Assembly (NCBI RefSeq): GCF_030656875.1
Contig: NZ_CP130943.1
Coordinates: 1,178,001-1,242,000 of the forward strand
DNA: 64,000 nucleotides
Direction of reading: 5' to 3'
From: Prescottella sp. R16
Lineage (GTDB): Bacteria > Actinomycetota > Actinomycetes > Mycobacteriales > Mycobacteriaceae
Position 1 is the stretch's first letter; every line of letters begins with the position of its first letter. Below are positions 28,779-37,364 of the stretch, piece after piece. Under the pieces are notes generated by a model that saw only the letters and a list, made by a program, of their open reading frames with translations, made no database searches and was not told the DNA's origin. Both the position numbers and the translations under genes were made by a program.

Positions 28779-30010
28779 GCGGACTGCGAGAAGAATTGGC
28801 GGCGGCGCTGGCGTGGGCCCGGCAGCGCAGCACCGTCCTCACGATCAGCGTCGACGATGCGGACCTCGTCGCGCAGCATTCGCCCCTGATGAGCCCACTC
28901 GTGTGGGACCTCGCGCACATCGGGAACCAGGAGGAGCTGTGGCTGGTGCGCGACGTCGGCGGCCGGGAACCGGTCCGCCACGACATCGACGATCTGTACG
29001 ACGCGTTCAGACACCCGCGCCGGACCCGGCCGGCTCTACCGCTGCTGGGGCCGGACGAGACACGCCGCTACGTTGACGAGGTGCGCGACAAGACGTGGGA
29101 CATCTTGGACGCCAGCACGTTCCGGGGATCGCGGTTGGTCGAGGACGGATTCGTGTTCGCGATGATCGCGCAGCACGAGCAGCAGCACGACGAGACCATG
29201 CTCGCGACGCACCAGCTGCGGCTCGGGCGTCCGGTACTGACGGCGGAACCGGTACCGTCCGCCGTCGCGGCGGGCGATCCCGGTGAGGTCGTCGTTCCTG
29301 CAGGGGAATTCGACATGGGGACGAGCAGCGATCCGTGGGCGCTCGACAACGAACGGCCCGGACACCGGGTGTTCGTCGACGCGTTCGCGATCGACACCGT
29401 GCCGGTCACCAACGGTGACTACGCGGTGTTCGTCGCCGAGACCGGTTCCGAGGCACCACAGTTCTGGATCGACGACGGCTGCGGCAACTGGTGGCGGCGA
29501 CGGTTCGGGGTGCTCGAGCCGGTGCCGCCGGACGAGCCGGTGGTGCACGTGTCGTGGTTCGAGGCGAGCGCCTACGCGCGGTGGGCCGGTAAACGTCTGC
29601 CCACGGAGGCGGAGTGGGAGAAGGCGGCCCGCTGGGATCCGGTGACGGGTCGCTCCCGCCGCTACCCGTGGGGCGACGATCCGCCGGGACCCGAGCATGC
29701 GAATCTCGGGCAGCGACACCTCTCCCCGGCGCCGGTCGGCGCCTACCCGGACGGGGCGTCCCCGCTGGGAGTGCAGCAACTGATCGGGGACGTGTGGGAG
29801 TGGACGTCGTCCCCGTTCACCGGTTATCCGGGCTTCGCGGCGTTCCCCTACCGCGAATACTCCGAGGTGTTCTTCGGCGGCGACTACCGGGTGCTGCGCG
29901 GCGGTTCGTTCGGCACCGATCCGATCGCGTGCCGCGGCACGTTCCGCAACTGGGACCATCCGGTCCGCCGCCAGATCTTCGCCGGGTTCCGTTGCGCGAG
30001 GGACCTGTAG
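28775..30010 (+). CDS. egtB: Hercynylcysteine sulfoxide synthase
   Basis: 411 residues; non-haem iron enzyme joining hercynine and gamma-glutamylcysteine with O2. The N-terminal DinB_2 domain carries the iron ligands: His48 in DLAHIGN and the H-x3-H-x-E motif HEQQHDE (His134, His138). The C-terminal formylglycine-generating-enzyme-like domain contains the FDMG, WFEASAYARWAGKRLPTEAEWEKAARW and GDVWEWTSS motifs. The ATG at 28775 (MSGLREE) overlaps the egtA stop and has GGAAGGAG in front; an ATG 18 bases upstream is not needed. Length and motifs match the mycobacterial enzyme. Confidence 0.96.
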   Translation: MSGLREELAAALAWARQRSTVLTISVDDADLVAQHSPLMSPLVWDLAHIGNQEELWLVRDVGGREPVRHDIDDLYDAFRHPRRTRPALPLLGPDETRRYVDEVRDKTWDILDASTFRGSRLVEDGFVFAMIAQHEQQHDETMLATHQLRLGRPVLTAEPVPSAVAAGDPGEVVVPAGEFDMGTSSDPWALDNERPGHRVFVDAFAIDTVPVTNGDYAVFVAETGSEAPQFWIDDGCGNWWRRRFGVLEPVPPDEPVVHVSWFEASAYARWAGKRLPTEAEWEKAARWDPVTGRSRRYPWGDDPPGPEHANLGQRHLSPAPVGAYPDGASPLGVQQLIGDVWEWTSSPFTGYPGFAAFPYREYSEVFFGGDYRVLRGGSFGTDPIACRGTFRNWDHPVRRQIFAGFRCARDL

Positions 30011-30745
30011 ATGTGCCGGCATCTGGGCTACCTCGGCCCCACCCGGTCGGTCCGCGAGGTGATCACGGCCGGCGAGTTCTCGCTGCTGCGCCAGTCGTGG
30101 GATCCGCGGGACATGCGCGGCGGCGGCACCGTCAACGCCGACGGCTTCGGTGCCGCGTGGTGGGGGTCCGGGTCGACGATCTCGCGGTACCGCAGCGCGC
30201 AACCGATCTGGTCGGACCCGGTGCTGCCGGAGATGCTGTCGCGGACACGGTCCCATGCGATCGTCGCCGCGGTCCGGTCGGCGACCGTCGGGATGCCCGT
30301 CGAACGCAGCGCGTGCGCTCCGTTCGTGTCCGGGCACTGGGCGTTCAGCCTCAACGGGCGGATCGCCGGATGGCCCGAGACGATGACCGAACCGGCACGC
30401 CGCCTGCCCGTGCTCGACCTCCTCGGTCTCGAGGCCCCCACCGATTCGGCGTTCGTGTGGTTGCTCGTGCGGGACGCCCTGCGTGAGCACAGCCCGGAGG
30501 TGGCGCTCATGCAGGTGACGTCCCTGATTTCCGACGCCGCCCCCGGCTCCCGGCTCAACATGCTGCTCGGCGACGGCCGGCAACTGTGGGCCACCACATG
30601 GGACCACTCGCTGTCCGCGCTCGTCGACGACGACCGTGCCGTCGTCAGCTCCGAACCCTACGACCGCAACCACGAATGGAAGGCGATCCCCGACGCGCAT
30701 CTCGTCACCGCCCGGCCGGGACACCTGATCTCGACGCCGTTGTGA
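30011..30745 (+). CDS. egtC: Ergothioneine biosynthesis gamma-glutamyl amidohydrolase
   Basis: 244-residue class-II glutamine amidotransferase fold with the N-terminal nucleophile Cys2 (MCRHLGYLGP), and NADGFGAAWW and RSATVGMPVERSACAPF pocket motifs. EgtC removes the glutamate from gamma-glutamyl-hercynylcysteine sulfoxide. The ATG directly follows the egtB TAG with no spacer. Its stop codon lies in the first unit of a tandem repeat leading to egtD. Confidence 0.94.
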   Translation: MCRHLGYLGPTRSVREVITAGEFSLLRQSWDPRDMRGGGTVNADGFGAAWWGSGSTISRYRSAQPIWSDPVLPEMLSRTRSHAIVAAVRSATVGMPVERSACAPFVSGHWAFSLNGRIAGWPETMTEPARRLPVLDLLGLEAPTDSAFVWLLVRDALREHSPEVALMQVTSLISDAAPGSRLNMLLGDGRQLWATTWDHSLSALVDDDRAVVSSEPYDRNHEWKAIPDAHLVTARPGHLISTPL

Positions 30746-30811
30746 AGACGCCCCCGTGAAGACGCCCCCGTGAAGACGCCCCCGCGAAGACGCCACTGTG
30801 AAGGAGCCCCC
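30742..30811 (+). repeat. Five 14-bp tandem repeats between egtC and egtD
   Basis: GTGAAGACGCCCCC occurs three times exactly (30742, 30756, 30770). Two changed copies follow: GCGAAGACGCCACT (30784) and GTGAAGGAGCCCCC (30798). The first unit holds the egtC TGA. The fifth supplies the egtD ribosome binding site AAGGAG, and the next GTGA (30812) is the egtD start. Because 14 is not a multiple of three, successive GTGs change frame. Confidence 0.95.
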
Positions 30812-31771
30812 GTGAGCGCACCGACCCTCGAAGTGCACATCACCCCGGAGCAGCTGGGCGCGGCGCTACGGGCCGACGTCGCCCACGGGCTGACGGCGTC
30901 CCCGAAGTGGCTGCCGCCCAAATGGTTCTACGACGCCCGCGGCAGCGAGCTGTTCGAGCGGATCACCCGGTTGCCGGAGTACTACCCGACCCGGACCGAG
31001 CGGGCACTGCTCGAACGGTATGCGGGGGAGATCGCCGCGGTCACCGACCCGCGGATCCTCGTCGAACTCGGATCCGGGTCGTCGGAGAAGACCCGACTGC
31101 TGCTGCGCAGCCTGCCCGGACTCGAACGGTACGTCCCGCAGGACGTGTCCGAGACCGCGCTGCGGGACGCGGCCCGCCGGACCGCCGACGAGTTCCCCGG
31201 CATCGAGGTGCACGGGGTGGTCGGCGACTTCACCGAGTCGCTGCACCACCTGCCCACCGGCGGCCGGCGCACCATCGCCTTCCTCGGCGGCACCCTCGGC
31301 AACCTGGTGCCCGACGAACGACGGGAATTCCTGTCCGGGATCGCCGACGTCCTCGACGCGGGAGACCACCTGCTGCTCGGAGTGGGACTCGTGACCGATC
31401 CCGCGATCCTCGTCCCGGCGTACGACGACGCGGCCGGGGTGACCGCCGAGTTCGACCGCAACGTGCTGTCGGTTCTGAACAAACAGTTGGGCGCGGACTT
31501 CGAACCGGATCGGTTCCGGCACGTCGCCGTGTGGGATCCGGTCGCCGAATGGATCGAGATGCGACTCGAGGCGACCGACGAGATGACCGTCCGCATAGCG
31601 GATCCGGGCTTCGACGTGACGTTCGCGGCCGGGGAGCAACTCCGGACCGAGATCTCCGCGAAATTCCGGCTTCCAGGACTCCGCGACGAATTGCGGACCG
31701 CGGGATTCGGCGAGGTTCGCACCTGGACCGACGCCGACGAACGGTTCGCGCTGGTGTGCGCGCGGCGGTGA
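30812..31771 (+). CDS. egtD: L-histidine N-alpha-methyltransferase
   Basis: 319 residues (mycobacterial EgtD is about 321). It trimethylates histidine to hercynine, the first committed ergothioneine step. Motifs: PPKWFYDARGSELFERIT and LPEYYPTRTER at the N-terminus, the SAM loop VELGSGSSEKTRLLL (about 75-89), the substrate-side FLGGTLGN, and C-terminal TEISAKF. GTG 30812 is preceded by AAGGAG in the last repeat unit; an in-frame GTG at 30770 would add 14 repeat-encoded residues. Ends two bases before the convergent acetyltransferase gene. Confidence 0.95.
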   Translation: MSAPTLEVHITPEQLGAALRADVAHGLTASPKWLPPKWFYDARGSELFERITRLPEYYPTRTERALLERYAGEIAAVTDPRILVELGSGSSEKTRLLLRSLPGLERYVPQDVSETALRDAARRTADEFPGIEVHGVVGDFTESLHHLPTGGRRTIAFLGGTLGNLVPDERREFLSGIADVLDAGDHLLLGVGLVTDPAILVPAYDDAAGVTAEFDRNVLSVLNKQLGADFEPDRFRHVAVWDPVAEWIEMRLEATDEMTVRIADPGFDVTFAAGEQLRTEISAKFRLPGLRDELRTAGFGEVRTWTDADERFALVCARR

Positions 31772-31773
31772 CG

Positions 31774-32262
31774 TCAGAGCGTCAACTGCAGATACGTCAT
31801 GTCGAGCCAGCGACCGAACTTGCGGCCCACCTCCGGCATCCGGGCGACCGTGACGAACCCGAACCGCTCGTGCAGTGCGATCGAGCCGGTGTTCGACGAT
31901 TCGACACTCGCCACCATCACGTGCAGGCCGGCGTCGCGGGCCCGCTCGACGAGCGCCGCCATCAGGGCTGTGGCAACCCCGCGACGATGATGGTCGACGT
32001 GCACGTACACCGAGTTCTCGACGGTGAACCGGTACGCGCTGCGCGCCCGCCACACCCCGTACGACGCGTATCCGGCGATCCGGCCGTCGACGTCGGCGAC
32101 GAGGATCGGGAAACCCGCGCCACGACGATCGTCGAACCAGCGCCGTCGATCGCCGAGATCGGCGGGTTCCTCGTCCCAGATCGCCGTCGAATTGGCGATC
32201 GCCTCGTTGTGGATCTCGAGGATCCCGGGGAGATCACCTTCGACGGCGTCGCGGACGAGCAT
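31774..32262 (-). CDS. GNAT N-acetyltransferase (MnaT/Pat-like)
   Basis: 162 residues with the phosphinothricin-acetyltransferase-like N-terminus (VRDAVEGDLPGILEIHNEAIANSTAIWDEEP), the acetyl-CoA loop HRRGVATALMAALV and the SVESSNTGSIALHERFGFV motif. Relatives acetylate methionine sulfone or sulfoximine, and sometimes phosphinothricin. It converges with egtD. The substrate cannot be read from the sequence, and resistance is not implied. Confidence 0.88.
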   Translation of the reverse strand: MLVRDAVEGDLPGILEIHNEAIANSTAIWDEEPADLGDRRRWFDDRRGAGFPILVADVDGRIAGYASYGVWRARSAYRFTVENSVYVHVDHHRRGVATALMAALVERARDAGLHVMVASVESSNTGSIALHERFGFVTVARMPEVGRKFGRWLDMTYLQLTL

Positions 32263-32281
32263 CGCGGTGTTCCTGCAGGCC

Positions 32282-32971
32282 CTAGGCGCCGGCGCTGCGG
32301 CGTGCCTTCTCCAGCGCCGCCAGCGTACGCAGGATGGTCGCCTTCTGTCCGTTGAGATCGTTCAGGCGAGCGCGTGCCGCCAGGCCCTGCGACGACTCCG
32401 CGAGCTGGATCTGGGCGTCCACCTTGGTCAGCTGATCGAGCAGACCGGTCACCCGCTCCTCGAGCGCGGCGACGTCCAGCTTCTTCGCCGGTGCGACCGC
32501 GGCCGTCGGGGTGGGGGCGGGGGTCGACGCGGTGCGCGGTCGTGCCGGTGCCTTCCGGGCCGGAGCCGCGTCCGCCTCGATCGCGGTCACGATACGAGCA
32601 GCCTTGGGGCGCAGTGACTTGCGAACCAGGGCCGGGTCCGGCGGCTCGGCCAGACGGATCCCGTTGAGGGCTGTACGGGCGTCACGCGCGGCGACCCGCC
32701 ATTCGCGCTCCTCCTCGTCGTCGGACTGCAACGTGCCGCCGATCGGGCGCAGACCGTACATGCCCATGAACTTGCGGGCCTCGTCGATGACGGTCTCGTG
32801 CTCCCGGCACGTACCGCACCGCGGCTCGTTGCGCAGGTCCTCGATCGACTCGTCGCTTCCGCACCACACACACGACCCGGGAGTCCATCGGCGAGCCGAT
32901 CGAGTGTTCGAAAAACTGGGAGCTGCGGCGGGGTTTTCCACGGTCTGCGCGTCGATCACGACGAGCCACAT
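32282..32971 (-). CDS. Zinc-ribbon protein with C-terminal coiled coil
   Basis: 229 residues. Two CxxC knuckles (CVWCGSDESIEDLRNEPRCGTC, about residues 34-55 by their bounds) form a probable zinc ribbon. A charged middle part, an Ala/Pro/Lys-rich linker (about 143-165) and a C-terminal heptad-like helix (AALEERVTGLLDQLTKVDAQI onward) follow. No catalytic motif is seen. I do not recognise the family; an adaptor or nucleic-acid-associated role is possible. ATG 32971 is tentative because no strong ribosome binding site is visible. It follows the acetyltransferase gene's start by 19 bases on the same strand. Confidence 0.7.
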   Translation of the reverse strand: MWLVVIDAQTVENPAAAPSFSNTRSARRWTPGSCVWCGSDESIEDLRNEPRCGTCREHETVIDEARKFMGMYGLRPIGGTLQSDDEEEREWRVAARDARTALNGIRLAEPPDPALVRKSLRPKAARIVTAIEADAAPARKAPARPRTASTPAPTPTAAVAPAKKLDVAALEERVTGLLDQLTKVDAQIQLAESSQGLAARARLNDLNGQKATILRTLAALEKARRSAGA

Positions 32972-33132
32972 TAGGGCAACCGCTCGGCCGCGGCTACACC
33001 GAGGTCCCATTTTCCCACCGGTCGTGACCAAACTCATTGCCGGACGGAGACGGGAACGTGAAGAAACAGGCAAAGTCTTGTGCCACACGCGTTCTCCGAA
33101 GCGGCCCGGCATCGCGTCGCGCTGCCGGAGTG

Positions 33133-33759
33133 TTACGCCGACGTGGCGGTGAACCAGTCGACGAGAGGGCGCAGCGTCCGCCACGCGTCACGGACCCGGT
33201 CCGCGGCCTCGGCTGAATCGAGCCAGTCCGGGCACCCCAGGTGCACACCGGCCGACAGGGTCCGATGCCGGAGCAGATCGAGACGCGGATGGGCGGGATC
33301 GGTACCTCGCGGGCGGGTACGCAACCGGTCGCCGTCGATGTCGTAGCCGGACCGCTTCAGGGCACGCACGGTTCGCTGCAGGGCGCGTCCCCGGCGATCG
33401 TCGTCGACGGCTGCACGGTAGCGGGCGAGCTGGTCGGGAGTGGAGGAGTAGAAGCCGCCGGCCACGAACAGGCCGGACGCATCGATCTGGACGTAGAAAC
33501 CCACCCCGGGGCAGGTCTCGACGACCCCACCCTGATGGGTCTTGTACGGCGTCTTGTCCTTGGAGAAACGGACGTCACGGTACGGGCGGAACACCTTGCC
33601 GGAACCGAACTCCGACTCCAACTCGTCGAGCAGCGCCACCATCGGTGCACGCACGGCGGTGTCGTAGACGGAACGGTGGGACGTCCAGAAGACCTTGGAA
33701 TTGTCGGCCTCGAGGTCCTCGTAGAAGTCCAGGGCGGTGGTCGGGAAGCCGGTGAACAC
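33133..33759 (-). CDS. DUF2461 family protein
   Basis: 208 residues with the DUF2461 (TIGR02453) hallmarks: FPTTALDFYEDLEADNSKVFWTSHRSVYD at the N-terminus, YRDVRFSKDKTPYKTHQGG (about 60-78) and GFYVQID followed by GGFYSS. GTG start at 33759. Function unknown across the family. Converges on nothing; it reads leftward after the prs terminator. Confidence 0.88.
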   Translation of the reverse strand: MFTGFPTTALDFYEDLEADNSKVFWTSHRSVYDTAVRAPMVALLDELESEFGSGKVFRPYRDVRFSKDKTPYKTHQGGVVETCPGVGFYVQIDASGLFVAGGFYSSTPDQLARYRAAVDDDRRGRALQRTVRALKRSGYDIDGDRLRTRPRGTDPAHPRLDLLRHRTLSAGVHLGCPDWLDSAEAADRVRDAWRTLRPLVDWFTATSA

Positions 33760-33778
33760 GAGGACGAGGCTACGCCTG

Positions 33779-33814
33779 TGCGCCTGTCGGTAGCTGGAGC
33801 TGCCGACAGGCGCA
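33779..33814 (-). terminator. Terminator of the glmU-prs operon
   Basis: A long stem with arms TGCGCCTGTCGGTAGCT (33779-33795) and AGCTGCCGACAGGCGCA (33798-33814), one T-G wobble. It begins six bases after the prs stop. The innermost pairs must open to form the loop. Confidence 0.8.
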
Positions 33815-33820
33815 GAGCGT

Positions 33821-34801
33821 CTAGGCGATGCCGTTGAACAGCGAGGTCACCGAGCCGTTCTCGAAGACTTCCTGGATGGTGCGGGCCAGCAGCGGGGCGA
33901 TCGACAGGACGGTGAGCGTCGGGAAACGCTTCTCCTCGGGGATCGGCAGCGTGTTGGTCGTGATGACCTCCTTGGCGCCGCAGTTCGCGAGACGCTCGGC
34001 TGCCGGGTCGGAGAACACGCCGTGGGTGGTGGCGATGATGACGTCACCGGCGCCCGCGTTCTTGAGGACCTCGACGGCGCCGGCGATGGTGCCGCCGGTG
34101 TCGATCATGTCGTCGATGAGGACGCAGGTGCGGCCGGCGACGTCACCGACGACACGGTTCGACTTGACCTGGTTGGGAACCAGCGGGTCGCGGGTCTTGT
34201 GGACGAACGCGAGCGGGGCGCCGTCGAGGGCGTCGGCCCACTTCTCGGCGACCTTGACGCGGCCCGCGTCGGGGGAGACGACGCAGATGTTCTCGGTGCC
34301 GTAGTTGTCGCGCACGTGGTCGGCCAGCTGGCCCTGCGCGTGCATGTGGTCGACCGGGCCGTCGAAGAAGCCCTGGATCTGATCGGTGTGCAGGTCGACC
34401 GTGATGATGCGGTCGGCACCGGCGGTCTTGAGGAGATCGGCGATGAGACGGGCCGAGATGGGCTCGCGGCCGCGGTGCTTCTTGTCCTGACGCGCGTACG
34501 GGTAGAACGGCAGGATCGCGGTGATCCGCTTGGCCGAGCCACGCTTGAGGGCGTCGATCATGATGAGCTGCTCGACGAGCCACTGGTTCAGCGGTGCCGG
34601 GAAGCTTTGCAGCACGAACGCATCCGAGCCGCGCACCGACTCCTCGAAGCGGACGAAGATCTCGCCGTTCGCGAAGTCACGCGCAGTCTGCGGCGTGACC
34701 TTGATGTCGAGCTCCTTGGCGACCTGCTCCGCCAACTCGGGGTGTGCGCGGCCCGAGAAGAGCATGAGGTTCTTCTGCACGTCGCTGGATATCGCGCTCA
34801 C
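33821..34801 (-). CDS. prs: Ribose-phosphate pyrophosphokinase
   Basis: 326 residues. Makes PRPP from ribose 5-phosphate and ATP for purine, pyrimidine, histidine, NAD and arabinan precursor synthesis. Motifs: [16 protein letters not shown], the flexible-loop [15 protein letters not shown], the metal-binding [12 protein letters not shown] and the PRPP loop [14 protein letters not shown]. The GTG start at 34801 overlaps the glmU stop by four bases (GTGA), as in other actinobacteria. Confidence 0.96.
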   Translation of the reverse strand: MSAISSDVQKNLMLFSGRAHPELAEQVAKELDIKVTPQTARDFANGEIFVRFEESVRGSDAFVLQSFPAPLNQWLVEQLIMIDALKRGSAKRITAILPFYPYARQDKKHRGREPISARLIADLLKTAGADRIITVDLHTDQIQGFFDGPVDHMHAQGQLADHVRDNYGTENICVVSPDAGRVKVAEKWADALDGAPLAFVHKTRDPLVPNQVKSNRVVGDVAGRTCVLIDDMIDTGGTIAGAVEVLKNAGAGDVIIATTHGVFSDPAAERLANCGAKEVITTNTLPIPEEKRFPTLTVLSIAPLLARTIQEVFENGSVTSLFNGIA

Positions 34802-36276
34802 TGGTCTTCGCCATCCTTTTGTTCTTGCCGATCGGTTTCTTGCAGTACTGCTCGTTGAGCTGCCTCGGCAGCGGGAGTGCCGGGACGATTGCGCTGCACC
34901 CATCCCTCGATGTTGCGCTGTTTGCCGCCGGAGACGGCGAGCGCCCCCGCCGGCACGTCGTTGCGCAGCACGGTTCCGGCGCCGGTGTAGGCGCCGTCAC
35001 CGACCTGCACGGGTGCGACGAACATGGTGTCGGATCCGGTGCGCACGTGGGATCCGACGATGGTGCGGCTCTTGTGGACGCCGTCGTAGTTGACGAACAC
35101 GCTCGACGCCCCGATATTGCTGTGCTCGCCGATCGTGGCGTCCCCGACGTACGTCAGGTGCGGGACCTTCGAGTGGGCGCCGATGTCGGCGTTCTTGGTT
35201 TCGACGAACGCGCCGAGCTTGCCGGACGCGCCGAGCACGGTACCGGGCCGCAGGTAGGTGAACGGGCCGACGGTGACACCGGCGCCGAGTACCGCGTCGT
35301 CGCCGTGGACGCGGATCACCGATGCGCCCGCACCGACCGTGACGTTCGTGAGTGTCGAGTCGGGGCCGATCACGGCGTCCTCGCCGATCGTGGTGGTGCC
35401 GCGCAGTTGCACGCCCGGGCGCAGCGTGACGTCCCGTTCGATCGTGACCTCGACGTCGATCCACGTGCTCGACGGATCCTCGACGGTGACCCCGGCCCGC
35501 ATGTGGCGTTCGAGGACGCGGCGGTTGAGTTCCCCGGCGAGCGCGGACAGCTGCACGCGGTCGTTGGCGCCCGCCACCAGAATGCTGTCCGAGATGTGTT
35601 GGGCTCGAACGATCTTCCCCGCGCCTCGGGCGATCGCGACGACATCGGTGAGGTACAGCTCGCCCTGTGCGTTGTCGTCGCTCAGGGAGGACAGGGCGTC
35701 TCGCAGCGTGGCCGCGTCGAACGCGTACACCCCCGAGTTGACCTCGGTGATCGCGCGCTGCGCATCGGTGGCGTCGGCCTGCTCGACGATCGCCGCGACC
35801 TCGCCGTCGGTGGTCCGCAGGATCCGTCCGTAGCCCGTCGGGTCCGGGGCCGTCGAGGTGAGCACCGTGACCGCGGCCGCGGGTGCCGCGGTGTGCGTGT
35901 CGATCAGCGTGCGCAACGTGTCGGCGTCCAACAGGGGGACGTCGGCGGCCGTCACCAGCACGGTGCCGTCGAAGTTCTCGGGCAGCCCGGTGAGCCCGCA
36001 GCCGACGGCGTGGCCGGTACCGTTCTGCTCCTCCTGCACGGCGGTCGCAACCGACCGGCCCAGTGCCTTCGCGGCGTCGTCGACGGCGGCGCCGACCCGG
36101 TCCCGGTCGTGTCCGACGACGGTGACCAGTTCGGTGGGATCGATCGCTGCCGCGGCATGCAGGGCGTGGGAGAGCATCGAGCGCCCGCCGAGGGTGTGCA
36201 GCACCTTCGGGGTCTTCGACCGCATTCGTGTCCCGGCACCGGCAGCAAGGACGATGACAGCGGTCTGCTGTGGCAT
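34798..36276 (-). CDS. glmU: Bifunctional UDP-N-acetylglucosamine pyrophosphorylase / glucosamine-1-phosphate acetyltransferase
   Basis: 492 residues. N-terminal uridyltransferase with [18 protein letters not shown] (about 11-28), [10 protein letters not shown] and [10 protein letters not shown]-terminal left-handed beta-helix acetyltransferase with hexapeptide repeats ([13 protein letters not shown] to [29 protein letters not shown]). It makes UDP-GlcNAc for peptidoglycan and cell-wall linker. ATG 36276 has GAGGGAG in front. A charged C-terminal tail follows the NIEGWVQRN segment, as in mycobacterial GlmU. Confidence 0.96.
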   Translation of the reverse strand: MPQQTAVIVLAAGAGTRMRSKTPKVLHTLGGRSMLSHALHAAAAIDPTELVTVVGHDRDRVGAAVDDAAKALGRSVATAVQEEQNGTGHAVGCGLTGLPENFDGTVLVTAADVPLLDADTLRTLIDTHTAAPAAAVTVLTSTAPDPTGYGRILRTTDGEVAAIVEQADATDAQRAITEVNSGVYAFDAATLRDALSSLSDDNAQGELYLTDVVAIARGAGKIVRAQHISDSILVAGANDRVQLSALAGELNRRVLERHMRAGVTVEDPSSTWIDVEVTIERDVTLRPGVQLRGTTTIGEDAVIGPDSTLTNVTVGAGASVIRVHGDDAVLGAGVTVGPFTYLRPGTVLGASGKLGAFVETKNADIGAHSKVPHLTYVGDATIGEHSNIGASSVFVNYDGVHKSRTIVGSHVRTGSDTMFVAPVQVGDGAYTGAGTVLRNDVPAGALAVSGGKQRNIEGWVQRNRPGTPAAEAAQRAVLQETDRQEQKDGEDQ

Positions 36277-36446
36277 GAAGCTCCCTCGAAGTCGATCTAC
36301 GGTGAGCCGCTCTCGCGGCCGGAGTCGTCGCGCGTTCCGGGAAAGAATATCGCGAGGGGATACTGCCACGGCAACGCGTCCGAGACCAGTGACGTCGTGC
36401 ATCCGTGCGGGGAATCACAACCGGACCGGGAAGTCCGAGCAAGAGG

Positions 36447-36517
36447 CTCCGCCGCCAGGACTCGAACCTGAACTATCTGAACCAAAATCAGAGGTGCTGC
36501 CATTACACTACGGCGGA
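36447..36517 (-). tRNA. tRNA-Gln (anticodon TTG)
   Basis: The minus strand folds as a class-I tRNA. Acceptor TCCGCCG/CGGCGGA, anticodon stem TCTGA/TCAGA with loop TTTTGGT (anticodon TTG, reads CAA), T-arm with TTCGAGT. Discriminator base G; CCA not encoded. It lies between glmU and the TetR gene. Confidence 0.95.
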
Positions 36518-36636
36518 TCGCCGCGCCGGCGAGCTTGCCGTCGGCGGCGCGGGAACGATCCTCGCATGCCGACGCGCCGCGCGTCGAACTGCTCGGAGAT
36601 TTTCGCTGCGGCGTGTCGGAAAGGACGGTCATTCGC

Positions 36637-37293
36637 GTGTCGCGACCAGCACGGGAAACCACGAACGAGCGCGCAGCGGGGGAGAAGGCGCCACGTATCC
36701 GCATGACGGGAACCCAGCGCCGGGAACAGCTGATCGAGATCGGCCGGGCCCTGTTCGCCGAACGCGGCTACGAGGCCGCGTCGATCGAGGAGATCGCCGC
36801 CCGCGCCCAGGTCTCCAAGCCCGTCGTCTACGAACACTTCGGCGGCAAGGAGGGCCTCTACGCCGTCGTCGTCGACCGTGAGATGTCGAAGCTGCTCGAG
36901 ATGATCACGTCGTCGCTCACCCAGAACCGGTCCCGGATCCGGGTCGAACGGGTAGCACTCGCCCTGCTCACCTACGTCGAGGAACACACCGACGGATTCC
37001 GCATCCTCGTACGCGATTCGCCGGTGGCCGCGAAGGAAGGCACCTACTCGAGCCTCCTCAACGAGGCCGTCCGCCAGGTCGGGCACATCCTCGGTGGCGA
37101 CTTCGGGCGCCGCGGCTTCGACCCCGACCTGGCACCGCTGTACGCGCAGGCCCTCGTCGGCATGGTCGCCACCACCGCCACGTGGTGGCTCGACGAGCGC
37201 ACCCCGTCCAAGGAAGTCGTGGCCGCGCACCTGGTCAACCTGTGCTGGAACGGGTTGACGAATCTCGAGGCGAACCCACAGCTCGGCGGGTAG
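36637..37293 (+). CDS. TetR family regulator upstream of mfd
   Basis: 218 residues. The N-terminal helix-turn-helix lies in [27 protein letters not shown], and the C-terminal domain ends [18 protein letters not shown]. It corresponds by sequence and position to M. tuberculosis Rv1019, reported as an autorepressor that also represses mfd and mazG. GTG 36637 gives a 22-residue Arg-rich extension like that of the mycobacterial protein, with AAGGA eleven bases upstream. The ATG at 36703 ([10 protein letters not shown]) is the alternative. Only 71 bases separate it from mfd. Confidence 0.88.
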   Translation: MSRPARETTNERAAGEKAPRIRMTGTQRREQLIEIGRALFAERGYEAASIEEIAARAQVSKPVVYEHFGGKEGLYAVVVDREMSKLLEMITSSLTQNRSRIRVERVALALLTYVEEHTDGFRILVRDSPVAAKEGTYSSLLNEAVRQVGHILGGDFGRRGFDPDLAPLYAQALVGMVATTATWWLDERTPSKEVVAAHLVNLCWNGLTNLEANPQLGG

Positions 37294-37299
37294 CCCCCG

Positions 37300-37364
37300 G
37301 TCCGATGTCGGGGTGCGCGCCTAGAATCGAGCGGTCTGCATTCACGACATCAGGAGCGCACTCG
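37300..37364 (+). promoter_or_regulatory. Possible mfd promoter and ribosome binding site
   Basis: A TAGAAT -10-like box at 37322-37327 lies 38 bases before the mfd start. No clear -35 is seen. AGGAG (37352-37356) precedes the TTG at good spacing and decides that start. Confidence 0.45.

Noticed and set aside
30742..30811. CRISPR-like array
   Set aside because: Units are 14 bases and contiguous without spacers; it is a tandem repeat.
30770..30812. Earlier GTG start for egtD inside the tandem repeat
   Set aside because: Would add repeat-encoded VKTPP-type residues absent from EgtD; GTG 30812 has AAGGAG at good spacing.
31774..32262. Assignment as a phosphinothricin resistance gene
   Set aside because: Most chromosomal relatives act on methionine derivatives; resistance cannot be claimed from sequence.
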